Shown here piece after piece: positions 10,781-22,305 of a stretch of 64,000 nucleotides of DNA. The stretch is from Plantago major (Eukaryota; Streptophyta; Magnoliopsida; Lamiales; Plantaginaceae), in assembly GCA_026545765.1 (NCBI GenBank), contig CM048843.1, positions 10,191,501 through 10,255,500 on the forward strand. Direction: 5' to 3'. Both the position numbers and the translations under genes were made by a program. The stretch's first letter is position 1. Each line of letters opens with the position of its first letter. Below the pieces are notes generated by a model. It was not told where the DNA came from. It did not search any database and worked only from the letters and a program-made list of their open reading frames with translations.

Positions 10781-11586
10781 ATCACCGTCGAAGTAGGAAT
10801 TGATGAATCATGAAATTCAACATATTTTATCTCCATGTACATAAACATAATTTTCACACATTACATGCATCATAAAACATTATTTTGGGAATTCACATAA
10901 TCCTTTTCGAATAGAATATTATATTAAGTCCTATAATATATATAATAATCATAAATTATTTGACAAACATTAAAATTATACATATATAATAATACAGAAA
11001 ATAAAATCAAAAGTGTCAAGAAATTTTCCTTACCTCGAATACAAATCAAAACAAACTCAACCTGACTAAACCACCAAAGCATTACTAACTTGCGCCTGGA
11101 ACACTCCGAAAATAATCATTATAAGAACCCGATCGATCAAAACATAAATATATACAATTTGGAGGACCAAGTATACTGCCATGACAAAAGCATGACATCA
11201 TCTAAACAAATTCTTCAAAACAACTCTGTCGCTTAAAGGATGATGATGTCATCATGGAGTTTTCTCAAAAACCAATTCTTTTATACTCATAATAATCGGT
11301 AGTAAACAAAAATCAAATCAAAATTGAATGTTTTCATGAAATAAACGACAAAGGATTGGATTCAAGAAAATAAACTTGCCTAGTACTAGTAGATACGGGA
11401 TAGATGAAGTGCGGCTCAGCAATTTGCGTTTACTTTGATTTTGAGTAGAGGAAGGGTTTGGAAAATATATTGTCTCGGGCCTAAAAATTTAAAAATTAGC
11501 TTTAAAAATATTACTAGATCCAGTCCACTATAAAAATAAAATAAAACTATAAAATCGAATTAAAATAAAAAGTACGAGTTCTTACA

Positions 11587-12050
11587 AATATCTGCTTTCT
11601 GCTATCTTCATCATTCGATGAAACTTTTTTTGATTGATTAATAAAAAGTACGTTCGTGAGCGATCAACCTTCTTAAATCAATTTGGTTCACAATAAACCT
11701 GACATTCCAGTTGAGTGTGGACATTTTCGGACATGTCCTTTCGGGTGCAGAAAGTTGTGGTTGAACAATTACATATTTTTCTTGCAACTTTTTAATATTT
11801 ATTTATAGGGCTCCCCCACTTCGTTTTTAAAACACATCAATCCAGATTATCATCCATCCATATCCAATCGCAGATTCTCTTCTAGGAGAATTGTGGAGGA
11901 TCCCCAAAATAGTTTATCCTTTACGGACTACAAGTCCTAAGTAACTTGCTAAGTTTGGAGGACGTTGAATACAAATTTCCATGGAATTTTCTAACCGTAT
12001 CGAGGGATAAAGAAGTATAAAACAGAGTTACTATTTTAATCCTTGGCGGG
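11587..12050. other. Unassigned region
   Basis: No open frame or repeat that can be named. Confidence 0.4.
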
Positions 12051-12320
12051 TGTTGGATGTTCTTCAGTTCTTCCATTATTGTAGTAATTCATCGGAGTTA
12101 GAGTTCAAGTGCTAGAATTTTAATTCATCAGTGTTGTTCTATCTTGGGAGACTATTTGTTACGTAAACCGTGACCACCAGAGCGGGCAAAGAAAGTCCTA
12201 AGGACCGAGGGCCAACCCTCTGCTCAGCAGTATAAATACTGTTTTGTTCTTGTGTTGTGTTTCAGATATCCATCTTCGATACACTACACACCCACAGTGA
12301 TATATGAAATTTACCCAACA
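12051..12320 (+). repeat. Possible short solo LTR
   Basis: The ends are TGTTGG and CCAACA, perfect inverted 6-mers, and a TATA-like CAGTATAAATAC lies near 12228. The flanks (gcggg and gtaac) do not match, so there is no target duplication to confirm it. Confidence 0.3.
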
Positions 12321-12715
12321 GTAACGATCCGACCACTAATCGATCGAGCCGGCGCAATTACTCATGTCACGCCCCAAAATCAAAATATTTGACGCGACCG
12401 GCTGTCTATCGTGAGATAGGCTCACGCCAAGACGAGGGCTCAATTCATTTTTAAGTTACAAAACAGTTTTAAATAGTGGTACACAATAACTCAGCGCTTT
12501 TAATAATTAAAAGAAAGAACCACAACAAGGTGCACCTGTGTTTTCGGTAATCTATCTATAAAAACTCTAGAGTTAAGCGCACGAGTGAAGACAAAGTGCG
12601 CGGGAAATGACATGTGTTGGTACAATGAGGTAGCATATCATCCGGAGAGCTGCCCATGAATAACCGCGCTGGCCCAAAGGGTCGGAGGTCGATCGATTAG
12701 TTGTTGGATCGTTAC
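12321..12715. repeat. Large inverted repeat (foldback) around an LTR fragment
   Basis: The arm at 12321-12347 (GTAACGATCC...ATCGATCGA) is repeated in inverse at 12689-12715 with few mismatches. The similarity continues inward past an indel to CATG on both sides (12366 and 12655). The two arms are copies of one repeat in opposite orientation. Confidence 0.65.
12367..12500. repeat. Truncated third copy of the TGTCACGCCCC LTR
   Basis: The first ~130 bases match the starts of the LTRs at 8322 and 8905 (TGTCACGCCCCAAAATC, then TCTATCGTGAGATAGGC, then TTTTAAATAGTGGTACA). The match stops near 12500. Confidence 0.75.
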
Positions 12716-13059
12716 ACAGGACTCTTTTTGGACTTTCCAATATATTAATGACTTTCGCAAGATATACTCCACATAAATTACACATTTTGCCACTAAAAAT
12801 ATATTTTTTTACCACATTTTTATGTTTTATCACATAATTTAACTTTTCGTATGAAGCTACACACCGACATAAACTTATGAAGTTCCCCCTGGCAGAGGGA
12901 GTAGTATATGCAATAATACAATAAAGATTACTTAGTATTTTCATTTTGTAGCGAGAACGGCAAAAACAAGCAAACATTTCATTTATGGATCCAAATGGAC
13001 AGCAGAACTGAAAGAGGAATATTTTTCTCAACCACTATTAATCAATACACATGTAACGC
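12716..13059. other. Unassigned region
   Basis: A 152-codon minus-strand frame covers 12573-13031 but has no recognisable domain, starts inside unrelated repeat sequence and has low-complexity composition. It is not accepted as a gene. Confidence 0.4.
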
Positions 13060-13632
13060 TCAAGTTAGTTGAAATCAGATTTTGAGATATTTGTGGTTTC
13101 CTGCTGGAGTATTTGGACGAACCGGAATAAGATCGTACATGGTTTTGATCTACAAGAGTCCAATCGGTTTGTGGGAAAATTCTAAGACCTCCTGATCAGC
13201 TGCCTCCGGTGGGTGACGTACTCAAATTCATCTTTGATGCCTCTATTCGTAAACAGCTGGTATCGGAATCGTGGTCAGAAATAGTAATGGAGATATCATT
13301 CATTGACTAGCTACCTTCAAGATCCTGAATCCGCGGAGGCTCTTGCCGCCAAACATGCTGTCCTGCTTGCTGTTGAACTGAATATCATCAAGTTGCTGAG
13401 CTCCTCCTCACGCACTTTAGCTCCTGCTGGAATTTTTTTGGAGGATATTTATTAATTCTTGTTTGAGTTTTTTTTTATACTTTCTTTTACTCCTAGAGAT
13501 AGTAATCACCTTGCCCATGATTTGGCTCAGTCTAGTAGGAATATTATAGATAGTGATGGTCTGTTGGCCTTTTTATGGCTGTTTTGCTGTTTACTGAATG
13601 GAATGAAGTTTTGATCTCAAAAAAAAAAAAGG
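13060..13632 (+). pseudogene. LINE 3' remnant with C-terminal RNase H-like domain and poly(A)
   Basis: Broken plus-strand frames encode DPESAEALAAKHAVLLAVEL near 13311-13380 and RDSNHLAHDLAQSSRNI near 13495-13550. These are typical of the RNase H-like (RVT_3) domain at the end of plant L1-type LINE polyproteins. About 85 bases later the sequence ends in a run of twelve A (near 13620-13632), as expected for a LINE 3' end. Frameshifts and an inserted T-run near 13465 break the frame. Only the 3' end is present, as with most 5'-truncated LINE copies. Confidence 0.75.
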
Positions 13633-14387
13633 TTAGGTTCCATTAGTTCAAAGACAACTTACCTTTCTCTACACCCAAATTAATTCCTATATATACTCAA
13701 TAATTAATTCAGTTTTCAAGGTGGAGGACGGTCCTTTTAAACATAAAGAAGAAAAGAGACGAATATTTAAACTATAACAAAAATATCGATCCGTGAACAT
13801 TTCATGTGTTGCATTGAATATTAGTAATTGTTATTTGTCATGAACTATTTCAGTTAAAAACATCAATAATTTAATTAATACACATTCTAATTGTTTGAGG
13901 AAAATGCATTTTTTTGCATGATGTAAATCTATAATGTTATTACTCTATCTTTTGAAGAGACTGTCTCTCCTGGAGTTTTAATTACTCAAACTAGTTAGTC
14001 TTAAATTAATTAATTAGTTGTTCTACTAGATGACCGTCGTCTCCAGATTTGGTTTACTTCTTGTACTTTATGTTAACTAGGCTAATCAATAATTCACAAC
14101 TGATTCTACTAAACCTAGTGATTGAATTATATGAGAGGAGGAGGTTGTCGAAGAATGAACGATGAAGATCAGAGGAATATGTATTGTAACCTATCATTTT
14201 TGCATGTTCTTTATACCTTAATTACTTTGCACTTCAAGTTGGGAATTTGTGCTCCTAACTTCACATTTGTAAATAATAGCAGTAGTCAAATCAAAACTTT
14301 GGGGCACATGACATCAACTTCAAATTTTAAAATGTAAATCTAAGTCGATTTTATCCATTATGAATTGAATGAAATTTTTTTCCAAAA
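13633..14387. other. Unassigned AT-rich region
   Basis: The 71-codon frame at 14122-14337 has no recognisable domain. Nothing else is supported. Confidence 0.4.
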
Positions 14388-14389
14388 TA

Positions 14390-14619
14390 CTCCCTCTATT
14401 TCAGAAAAAGTTACTGACTTTTTGTTTTAGGCGTTTATTAAAGTGTTACAATTTCCATTTATGGAAACTAATTAAATAATAAAACTCCCTACCTTTCACT
14501 TTTATTACAATATGCCACTCATTCAATCTCTAATAATCATGGAGCCCACTTGTACTTTATACTTTTTCTTAAAATTGGTGCAAATCCAAATTGTAACACT
14601 TTCTCCGAAACGGAGGGAG
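14390..14619. mobile_element. Stowaway MITE 1
   Basis: The inverted ends are CTCCCTCTATTTCAGAAA and TTTCTCCGAAACGGAGGGAG-like sequence, flanked by TA at 14388-14389 and 14620-14621. The 230-bp length, terminal CTCCCT and TA duplication fit Stowaway (Tc1/mariner) elements. No coding capacity. Confidence 0.88.
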
Positions 14620-14621
14620 TA

Positions 14622-15120
14622 ACTTTTTATCAGTGATACAGTGAGGAGCCGTACTCTAGAGTTTATTGGGGGTAAATAAGGGAAGATTTGCAAATGGAGT
14701 CTTTGTTTTGTAGGCCTTTCTTTATTGAGGGCTACCAATATAAAATTACTTAGGCTCGGTACTTGCTACCCGGTATTTGCTACCTATTATAATCTAGCCT
14801 TTGAGTAGGAGACTGAGGTAGACTACTAAAATTTGATATGCTATAAAATAAAACTAATAATTTTATTCCCATAAATCATCTCACATTTCTCAATCAACAA
14901 TCAAAGGTTTGATATATGTCTCTTTGAACAAATTTTTTTAGCCAAAAGAATTTTGTCATTCTAGTGCACCATCCCAATTCATATGAATATAAGCGTCCCT
15001 TATACTACTTTGAATTTTTTTTCCAGTTAGATCATTTTTCACTTTGGACATAAATTACTTTTAAAATAATGATAATTAAATGATTTAATAAAATTGTATA
15101 ATAAAATCTTAAGAAGTACT
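14622..15120. other. Unassigned region between the two MITEs
   Basis: No gene supported. Confidence 0.4.
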
Positions 15121-15122
15121 TA

Positions 15123-15531
15123 CTCCGTCCCGGGAATAACTCCCCGTTCACTTTTTTTGGTGGAGAAAATAAGGTATATATTACTTTTGAATAAAATAGT
15201 ACTAGTGAGTCCATCAAATTGATTTTTAAAGTTGGAAGTGAGATAAAATAATGTTAGTGGGTTTACTTTTAATTATATTTAATGTTTTAGTTGGGTGAGT
15301 GGTTGCCAAAAAAGAAAATAAGGTATATATTACTTTTGGATAAAATAGTACTAGTGAGTCCATCAAATTGATTTTTAAAGTTGAAAGTGAGATAAAATAA
15401 TGTTAGTGGGTTTACTTTTAATTATATTTAATATTTTAGTTGGGTGAGTGGTAGCCAAAAAAGAAAATTAAAAATTTTCACTGGGACACCCAAAATGGCA
15501 AAATGGGAAGCTATTACAGGGACAGAGGGAG
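15123..15531. mobile_element. Stowaway MITE 2 with internal tandem duplication
   Basis: The ends are CTCCGTCCCGGGAATA and TATTACAGGGACAGAGGGAG, flanked by TA at 15121-15122 and 15532-15533. A 149-bp unit starting GAAAATAAGG occurs at 15165-15313 and 15314-15462 with few differences, and a third start follows at 15463. Without the repeat the element would be about 260 bp, the usual size. Confidence 0.88.
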
Positions 15532-15563
15532 TAATATCTTATAGTATAATTTTAAACAGTTAA

Positions 15564-16975
15564 TGTTGGTCCAGATAACTGCAAAGTAAAATACTAGGGG
15601 GGGAGGTTGAATAGTGTTTCAAAACTTTTGTCGATAAACACAGTTTCTCAGAAACCTGGGGGTTTCTGATACTTAAATTCAGAGCGCGGAAGACTTTAAG
15701 ATAGGTAAGTGCAGAAATAATAAGTATGTGTGTGTGCTTTGCTGAAATGTAAATACAGAAAGGTAAATGACACAACAAGTATAGTGGTATCTGGAGGTGG
15801 CGTAATCCTCCAACTAATCCACTTCGGTCTTTCTGAGACCTAGAATTCACTAGAACAGATAATTGAGTTCACCTTACATTAATCCTATTCTAAGATTCCT
15901 AAACAAATGGTTCCCAACCAAATGTTCCCCCTGAGTTATTCCCCAGCTCCTAGAGCTAAGTACTTCCTCTACTCAGATAACCTTGGAGTTATTCCTTGAT
16001 TTCCCAAATCAAGTACTTCCTCTACTCCACGCCTTGATGGTGTTGGTTATAAGGTTTGTCAGAGAGGCTTCTCGTATAACTTTTCAGTTATGTTTTCAGA
16101 GAGCTTAATAGAACAAGACTACTTAATACATTTGTTCAGTGGATGGCAGTCTGCTCTTTACTGACCCAAGTAATTGATGTCCGTTCTGGAGAATGAGCTT
16201 CAGAAAGGGTATATGATAATTTAACTCTTTCACGAATAACAATCTCTTGTTAAGGTTCAGGACAACTTAGAACTACTAGTGATTCTTCGAGCAACAAAAA
16301 GCTTTCAGAAAGGGTAGTAGAGTGCTTGAGAGAATACTTTGCTTGATGGTAAGTTTGCAAGATAGAGCGTTCTAAGGTGTATTTCTCAGCATCTAAGTGT
16401 GTGATATATATAGATGAATTTGAGAGTTGTTGGAATGATATCCGTTAGACACAATTCAAATTCAGTCCATACTTTTCTTGAAATGAGTACTCAGAAGTCG
16501 TTGTCTCATGTCTCAGAGAGGGCGTGCTTGGCTTTTTCTGCCGATGATTAATGCACTTGTACTATTTCTTGTCTGTAGTCTTCAACGGATACATGAGCCT
16601 TCGATGGCTTGCATGCTCCATACTCATGATGTCGTATGTCCGAATCATATTTCAAAAGTAAGTAAATACACTTAAGAAAGGATTAAGGACATAGTCTTTA
16701 CGAGTTAGACTAAACCTTGATATCTTCATAAATCTTGTGCAATCTTGGTCTTCTAATCTTGAAAAGCTCCATTGCTAGGATTGATCTTCATGGTCTTCTG
16801 GAAATAAAAATTACACTCAGAGACCTATAATCCTAATACAAGATTTACTAGACTAATCATACTCAGTGATTTCCTCTTTTACAATGTTCAAGTGAACCAA
16901 GAATACTTATTCACCTTTCTGGCTAAGATAAGAACATGTGATGAGTGATCAAAATACTAACAGATATTCCTAACA
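15564..16975 (-). repeat. 3' LTR of Copia-2
   Basis: It is 1412 bp, with TGTTGGTCC on the plus strand at the left and CCTAACA at the right. It matches the right-hand LTR remnant (31160-31752) over about 590 bp. It also matches, in inverse, the start and end of the solo LTR at 29117-30762. Confidence 0.9.
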
Positions 16976-16990
16976 AATTTTTCCCTTTTT
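16976..16990 (-). other. Polypurine tract of Copia-2
   Basis: The minus strand reads AAAAAGGGAAAAATT immediately before the LTR start TGTTAGG. Confidence 0.75.
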
Positions 16991-17616
16991 GATCAGTCAT
17001 CCATGACTATCTTTTAAGTCCTATTACAAATTTGTAACCCTGGAAGAGAAAACAATCCACCACTTAATCATTTCAAATGATATTCAATTTTAGTTGAATT
17101 AAGTGCAGAAAGTAAACATCAACCAAATCACAAGAAGTGATCTTTGCTGATAAGTTGTCATCTATTAGAATGTATCTGAGAGTATGATCTTCAGATAGGT
17201 ACAATTTACAGAATAAGATGCAACTCTTACATATAGAGAAATTCAGAAACAATCAGCAAGATTACAAAAAGTAACAAAACATACTAAGTAAATTAGAACA
17301 AAGGAGAATCCAAGCTCCAAGAGAGTATTCTAATGTTACTAGTCTTCAAGTCTTCATAAATGCAACTTGGGTTCAGATACCTCAAGTTCTTCAGCATCCT
17401 TTCTGGATCAGTTGACATGATCATCCACTTTTCTGCATTCTTGGACATAGTCATAAAGAATCCTTCTGACAGAGAGCTCTGTCTTTCTGGATAAGTCACA
17501 TATTTCATGGTAACTCTTGCCAAGCTTGTGATTCTTCCACAGAAAATGTTTGACCCAGAAGTACTTTCCCCAGACCCAGGCATGGTCTACTTGCAGCTGA
17601 GATAGGTTGAAATACT

Positions 17617-19028
17617 TAGTCCTGGCAAACTTAATCCGAATCCGAAATCCGATCCGAAATTATCCGATCCGAAATCCGAATTTGATCTGAGTTGACGAGG
17701 TCAACCATCCAAATAGTCATCCGAAATCCGATCCGAAATCATCCGATCCAAAGTGACCCGAATAAAAAATGACCCGAACTCATCCGATCCGAAATTACCC
17801 GAATTAAATTTCATCCGAACTCATCCGATCCGAATTAAATCCGATCCGAAATCATCCGATCCTAACTAATCAAAATTAAATACAATCCGAAATCATCCGA
17901 TCCGAAATCATCCGAATCTTTGAAATATCTGCACATTTTCAAAATTCTTTGATCCAGTCAAGGCCATGGCTTTGCCTAAGAAATGTGGTGCTATGGTCCC
18001 AAAAGCATGTATCAAGTGATTTTTACTCCCATCCGTAACCATATAATGTACTTCTCCGTATTTGTTTGGTATATCATTGGCTTTATGATATACTACTATA
18101 CTGTGTTTCCCTTTTTATCAAGTTGAAATGAATGTGTTGTTCTCTGTTTTACAAGGTCAAGAATACTACTACTGCTACTCTTTCATGTTTCATCTTATTG
18201 GAAGCCTCTGATCCGGTATATGAATACCATTGTGTTGAATCCCTGAATATTTAAAGTATATGAGATGAAATGAAACCAATTTATTAAATGAGTAAAATGC
18301 TGGGAGCTTATTGATTTTGAAAGGACATTAAAAAAATTGGCTTTACAACAAATGAAGTAAGAAAAACTGGAGCACACTAATGAATCATTGATGTCAATTT
18401 ATCAGTGTATTTAATTCATTAATAATCTGTTGCTACTTGTTCCTGAAATAAGGATACATTAGCTCCAAGGCCAATTGCCTGCTGGTTACTATTTATATCT
18501 CCAAGAAGAAATATAAGCAATCATTCTTTAGCCAAAGTTACAATAATGTCAATTACAAGTCACTGTTAAAAATCAATTCCAATTGAAAAAGCTTAGGCCA
18601 AATTCACTGGATGATATAGAATTAATCAGAAGCAATTCCCACAATTTATCACCTGTTATGTTATAACATGAAGAGCAAGGTATAAATACAATGAGAATTC
18701 AAGGTATAACATGAAGAGCAAACTATCATTACATTACAAGCTACATGTTGAAAATAAGAAAAGCACTCAATCCGAGTTCATCCGAATCCGAATTAATCCG
18801 ATCCGAAATAGTATGAAGTATTGGAATCCGAATAAGTCCCAAATCCGAACAACAATTGAACCGAATTGATCCGATCCGAAATAACATGAAGTTTTATCAT
18901 CCGAACATGATCCGTATCCGAATAAGATCCGAATCCGAACAACATCCAAATCCGATCCGATCCGAACTCGATCCGAAATAATTACACATCCGAACAATCC
19001 GATCCGAACCATCCGTTTGCCAGGACTA
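17617..19028. mobile_element. Non-autonomous hAT element with ATCCGA arrays, inside Copia-2
   Basis: The inverted ends are TAGTCCTGGCAAAC (17617) and GTTTGCCAGGACTA (19028), flanked by the perfect 8-bp duplication gaaatact (17609-17616 and 19029-19036), the hAT signature. Both ends carry dense ATCCGA/TCCGAA words, about 300 bp on the left and 250 bp on the right, in the same strand orientation. The middle (17935-18770) is ordinary sequence. It encodes no transposase. The open frame 18767-19066 is a by-product of the repeat. Confidence 0.9.
17935..18160 (+). other. Possible captured 3' end of a host gene within the hAT element
   Basis: A plus-strand frame reads SKFFDPVKAMALPKKCGAM, then VPKACIK and a stop. 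It is followed by T-rich sequence that looks like a plant 3' UTR. I do not recognise the protein. The segment is non-repetitive between the ATCCGA arrays, which is what a captured gene piece would look like, but the evidence is only composition and a short frame. Confidence 0.3.
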
Positions 19029-22000
19029 GAAATACTTGTATATTTCTTCCAGATAGTGTATATCATCTAGGTATTCATCCAATGTCATATAGAATGACTC
19101 ATAGGTTGAAACACCTAGTTTGTTCTTCCTGCTGTAGCTACCATCCAGTTTTCTTACCTTGTGTACATCATCAGGCTTTGGGTAAGGACAGGCAAAAGAA
19201 AGATCCATCTTTCTGGCTTCATTCCTCTTTTCTACTTCAAAGTTTAGCCAGGCATGAAGGTGCTCAGGTTTTATCAATTCTGGCTTGCCTTCTCTCCATT
19301 TCAGGATCTGGTTGAGGATGGGAGTTGGAAACTTATCATTGGCAAGTAGATGTTGTAGTTCCAGAATCCAATACCCTCTCTTGTTCATAATGCACCTATA
19401 TGAAGACTCTTCATTACTAGTCTTCATATACTCAATGTGGGCATCAGTTGGCCTTTCTTGATGAGTTTCTTTGTTTACTGCCCAGCGGAATCCTTCTTGC
19501 CTTTACATTAGGTGGCCTTACGTCGGAGATCCTCTATCCCTTTCTTCGTGTCTTGAAGGGTCTTTGGTGGATGTTCCTTGTATTGGCGTGGTATTTCCGA
19601 AGGAGTTACATTTGCCAAAGGCCTTGCTGCCAGAGGAGGTTGTGAAGTAGTTGCTTGTCTCCTTTTCTTGTGAAGTGGATGTTCATCTGTATCAGATTCA
19701 TCCTCATCATCATTGAAGTCCAAAATTGGAGACTTGCAGCTTTCTTGGCCTCTTACCTCTCCTTCTTTCTGGTTTTCTCCTTCTTCAAGATTATTTTGGT
19801 TGTTCCCATCTGAGATCCTAAGGGACTTGGTTCCCCTAGTTATCATACTCCTTAGCCTTACAGTGGTTGATCTGGAACAACTTCTTGATGAGGGCATCTC
19901 GGTGTCCTCGATGACTAGTTAACTTGAGTAGGAAGGATTTGATAGTTTTCTTTTTCTTCCTCTGCCTTTCGAGGCATCTCTTCCCCTTAGTCATGAATGG
20001 TGACTCGTGATAGCATAAGCTTGAGTGATTCAAGTTTTTACGGAGGTTGTTGTGCACCTGACGGTTCTTGGATTTCTTTCTTCAAGTCCTTGTTTTGCCT
20101 AACCAGTTCTTGCTCTTTTACATTGAGCTCTTCAAGAGGCCTTAGAATAGCATCCTTGTTGAGTAGCATAGATGGCTTACATTAGTGCTAGGTTGGCATT
20201 GTTGCGATCATCTTCCTGATCAAAGCTAGATCTTTCGAGAGAGGGCTATCTTTGGTTGCTCTGTTTAACAATCGGCCCGAATCTTTCATCTCTTCTGGGA
20301 TGGCGTAGGACTTTAGTGTCTTGAGCAACAAGTTTGTCTCTTAGTTCGAAAACACTTGTTCTAGACCTGTGCTCATCACTTCTTGATGCACCTGGAGCAG
20401 AAAATAGTTGAGGAGCCAGAAGGGCTAACTTTGCCTTAGTGATAAGTCTCTCATCTTCTTCTGGGGTGATCAAGTTTCGGTTTTCTTTAGCATCACTGTC
20501 ATAATCCTTTTCTTGGATTGTTTGCAGATTGGCAATCTTCTTACATTTTCGATCAAGTGTCTTGGCCTTACGAGAAGATGTAGAAGTTCTTTACGATGAC
20601 CTCGACATCATGCTCTTCATCATCATTGTCATCCATGGCATCTATCTCGGTAATTTGTGACAACAATGGCATCCTTGATTTCTTTGCTCATCTAGGAGTG
20701 CGATTCCTTGGCATTAGCTTCTTTGAGCTTCTTGATTTTGGCCTCCTTTTCATCAACAAGAGTTTGACACTCAATCTTGATTCTCTTTTCTTCTTCGACA
20801 CCTTTACGAGTTGTTCAATCCTGAACTCGGTTTGAAATTTCTTCTATGGCATCATTGTGCTCAGCCTGTTGGATATCTTGATGAGACTTGGGAGGTGATG
20901 ATGATGGGGCTCTCTGAGCATTTGAAGGAGTAGCCTTTTCTCCACTTCCTTTGCTAGCTTTCTGAATCCCGCCTTGTCCAGGTTGGGGATCATCATTCTG
21001 GTCATCATCATCATCATCACTCTTGTTCTTTGCTTCTTGGTTTGGATGCTCAGAAGGAGGTTCTTGATAATCATTTTCTCCATCTCTTCCTCATCTTGAA
21101 ACCGGGTTGATCACATCGGGAAGTGTGATCATACTCCCATTAACTTCTTCTTGCTTTCGATTGGGTAGGTTGTGAGCTTCTTTGGGCAAGGCGGGATGGG
21201 TAACCATCTGCTCTTGGTTTGAGCATCCGGACTTGAAATCTGCTATAAGTCTTTGTGCTACTTCATGAATGAAGTCTTCATGCATCAGTGGCAAATGGTA
21301 GGACTGTTGGGAACAATGCATGGATGTGATCCTCCAGTTGAAGGCGATTGCTCTCTTCTGGGGCGTCGATTATTACTCGGCTAATTGGAAAGGTCACCTT
21401 TACGAGTTTACCATTATTAAAGCACTTGAGATGTTTCTTTAAAGTGTGCTACGGAAGGCCTTGAGTAAATCAAGCGGCACTAGACTTTGAGCACGAAGAA
21501 AGTGTTCAAGTTAGTTTTGCTCAAACCACTTGAGTTAGTATCTATAAGCGAACATAGGCTTTACGAGCATACCGTAGAAACACTAGGCTCATTATCCTGT
21601 ATTTACCTTGCTTGGGCACAGAGGCCTCGAGATACCTTGTTGTGAGGAGAAGTCGATCCTCATCAACCTTTCTTTCTGCTTGAACACGAGAATTAAAATC
21701 AAATATGTTTAGAAGCATTATGAAAAGATAAGTAGAAAAATGCTTTCGAGACTTCACTTACTTCCAGTGAGGAAGCTCGGCATCTTCTCGAAACCTGGGG
21801 GTTTGGAACCTTTTCTTGATTACGCTTCTTTAGCATTGCAGTTTCTTTTGGAGGAGATAAGACCACGTCTTTCCTTCCTAGTGTTCTTACATGAGCTGTA
21901 AGAACAAACATAAGAGATTTAGTAGTGGGTTTTCGAGCATTCTTGAAGGAGACTATGCGATTACTTACCTTCTCGTGAAGGCTCGAAATGCTTCCTCGAA

Positions 22001-22305
22001 GCTTTTGACCTGGAATCTCTTAGTTTTGGGGTGTTGGTTCCACCACCACTACTTCCTCGATTAGAGCACAATAAGAGACAAAAGAAGTTAGAACACAAGA
22101 TATGAACATTTCAAGCAAGTTATTTCTTATTAGAGATAACTTAACTACCTGTTGGACAGGCTCTTCTTGTTGTTCTGAGGTTGGAGGAACCTCTTCTTCA
22201 TTCAGAGGGGTGGACAAATTAACTTCCCCCTGAAAGTGTGTCTCCATGTTGGCCTATAACAAATGAAGCTTATGAGTAACAAGTTAACATTTTAATGTTG
22301 ACAAG

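Larger units (their letters stand above)
8322..11586. mobile_element. Outer solo LTR of the TGTCACGCCCC family, interrupted
   Basis: It starts TGTCACGCCCCAAAAC at 8322 and resumes after the inner copy at about 10786, ending CTTACA at 11586. The right part (CACATTACATGCATCAT through AAAAGTGTCAAGAAA to TTCCTTACCTCGAAT) matches the inner LTR at about 9580-9760, so both are the same family. Without the inner copy it is about 1.38 kb. ACAAAT lies just before the start and also spans the right end, so the target duplication is ambiguous. No internal coding region adjoins it, so it is a solo LTR, most likely of a Ty3/gypsy element (inference). Confidence 0.7.
17293..22247 (-). pseudogene. Copia-2 third ORF region, C-terminal part, broken
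   Basis: Below 22306 the third ORF continues as short minus-strand frames: 22020-22247, 21699-21911, 21542-21757, 21091-21321, 20844-21083, 20246-20473, 19508-19897, 19026-19427 and 17293-17583. Several are rich in Lys, Glu and Gln and look coiled-coil-like. The frame at 19026-19427 is a well-formed folded-looking segment (RGYWILELQHLLANDKFPTP and on). The frame at 17293-17583 looks like its C-terminus. No catalytic motif is visible. Much of the frame breakage at 19450-22250 coincides with CAG/CTG anomalies, so the true state may be less broken. An hAT insertion separates the last two frames. Confidence 0.6.

Noticed and set aside
12051-12320. Confident call of a solo LTR
   Set aside because: Termini and TATA fit, but the flanks do not match, so it is kept only as a low-confidence repeat.
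12573-13031. 152-codon minus-strand open frame
   Set aside because: No domain, starts in repeat sequence and covers the end of an inverted repeat. Most likely chance.
17617-19028. CRISPR-like or satellite array from the ATCCGA words
   Set aside because: Word spacing is irregular, there are no unique spacers, and the array lies inside perfect hAT boundaries.
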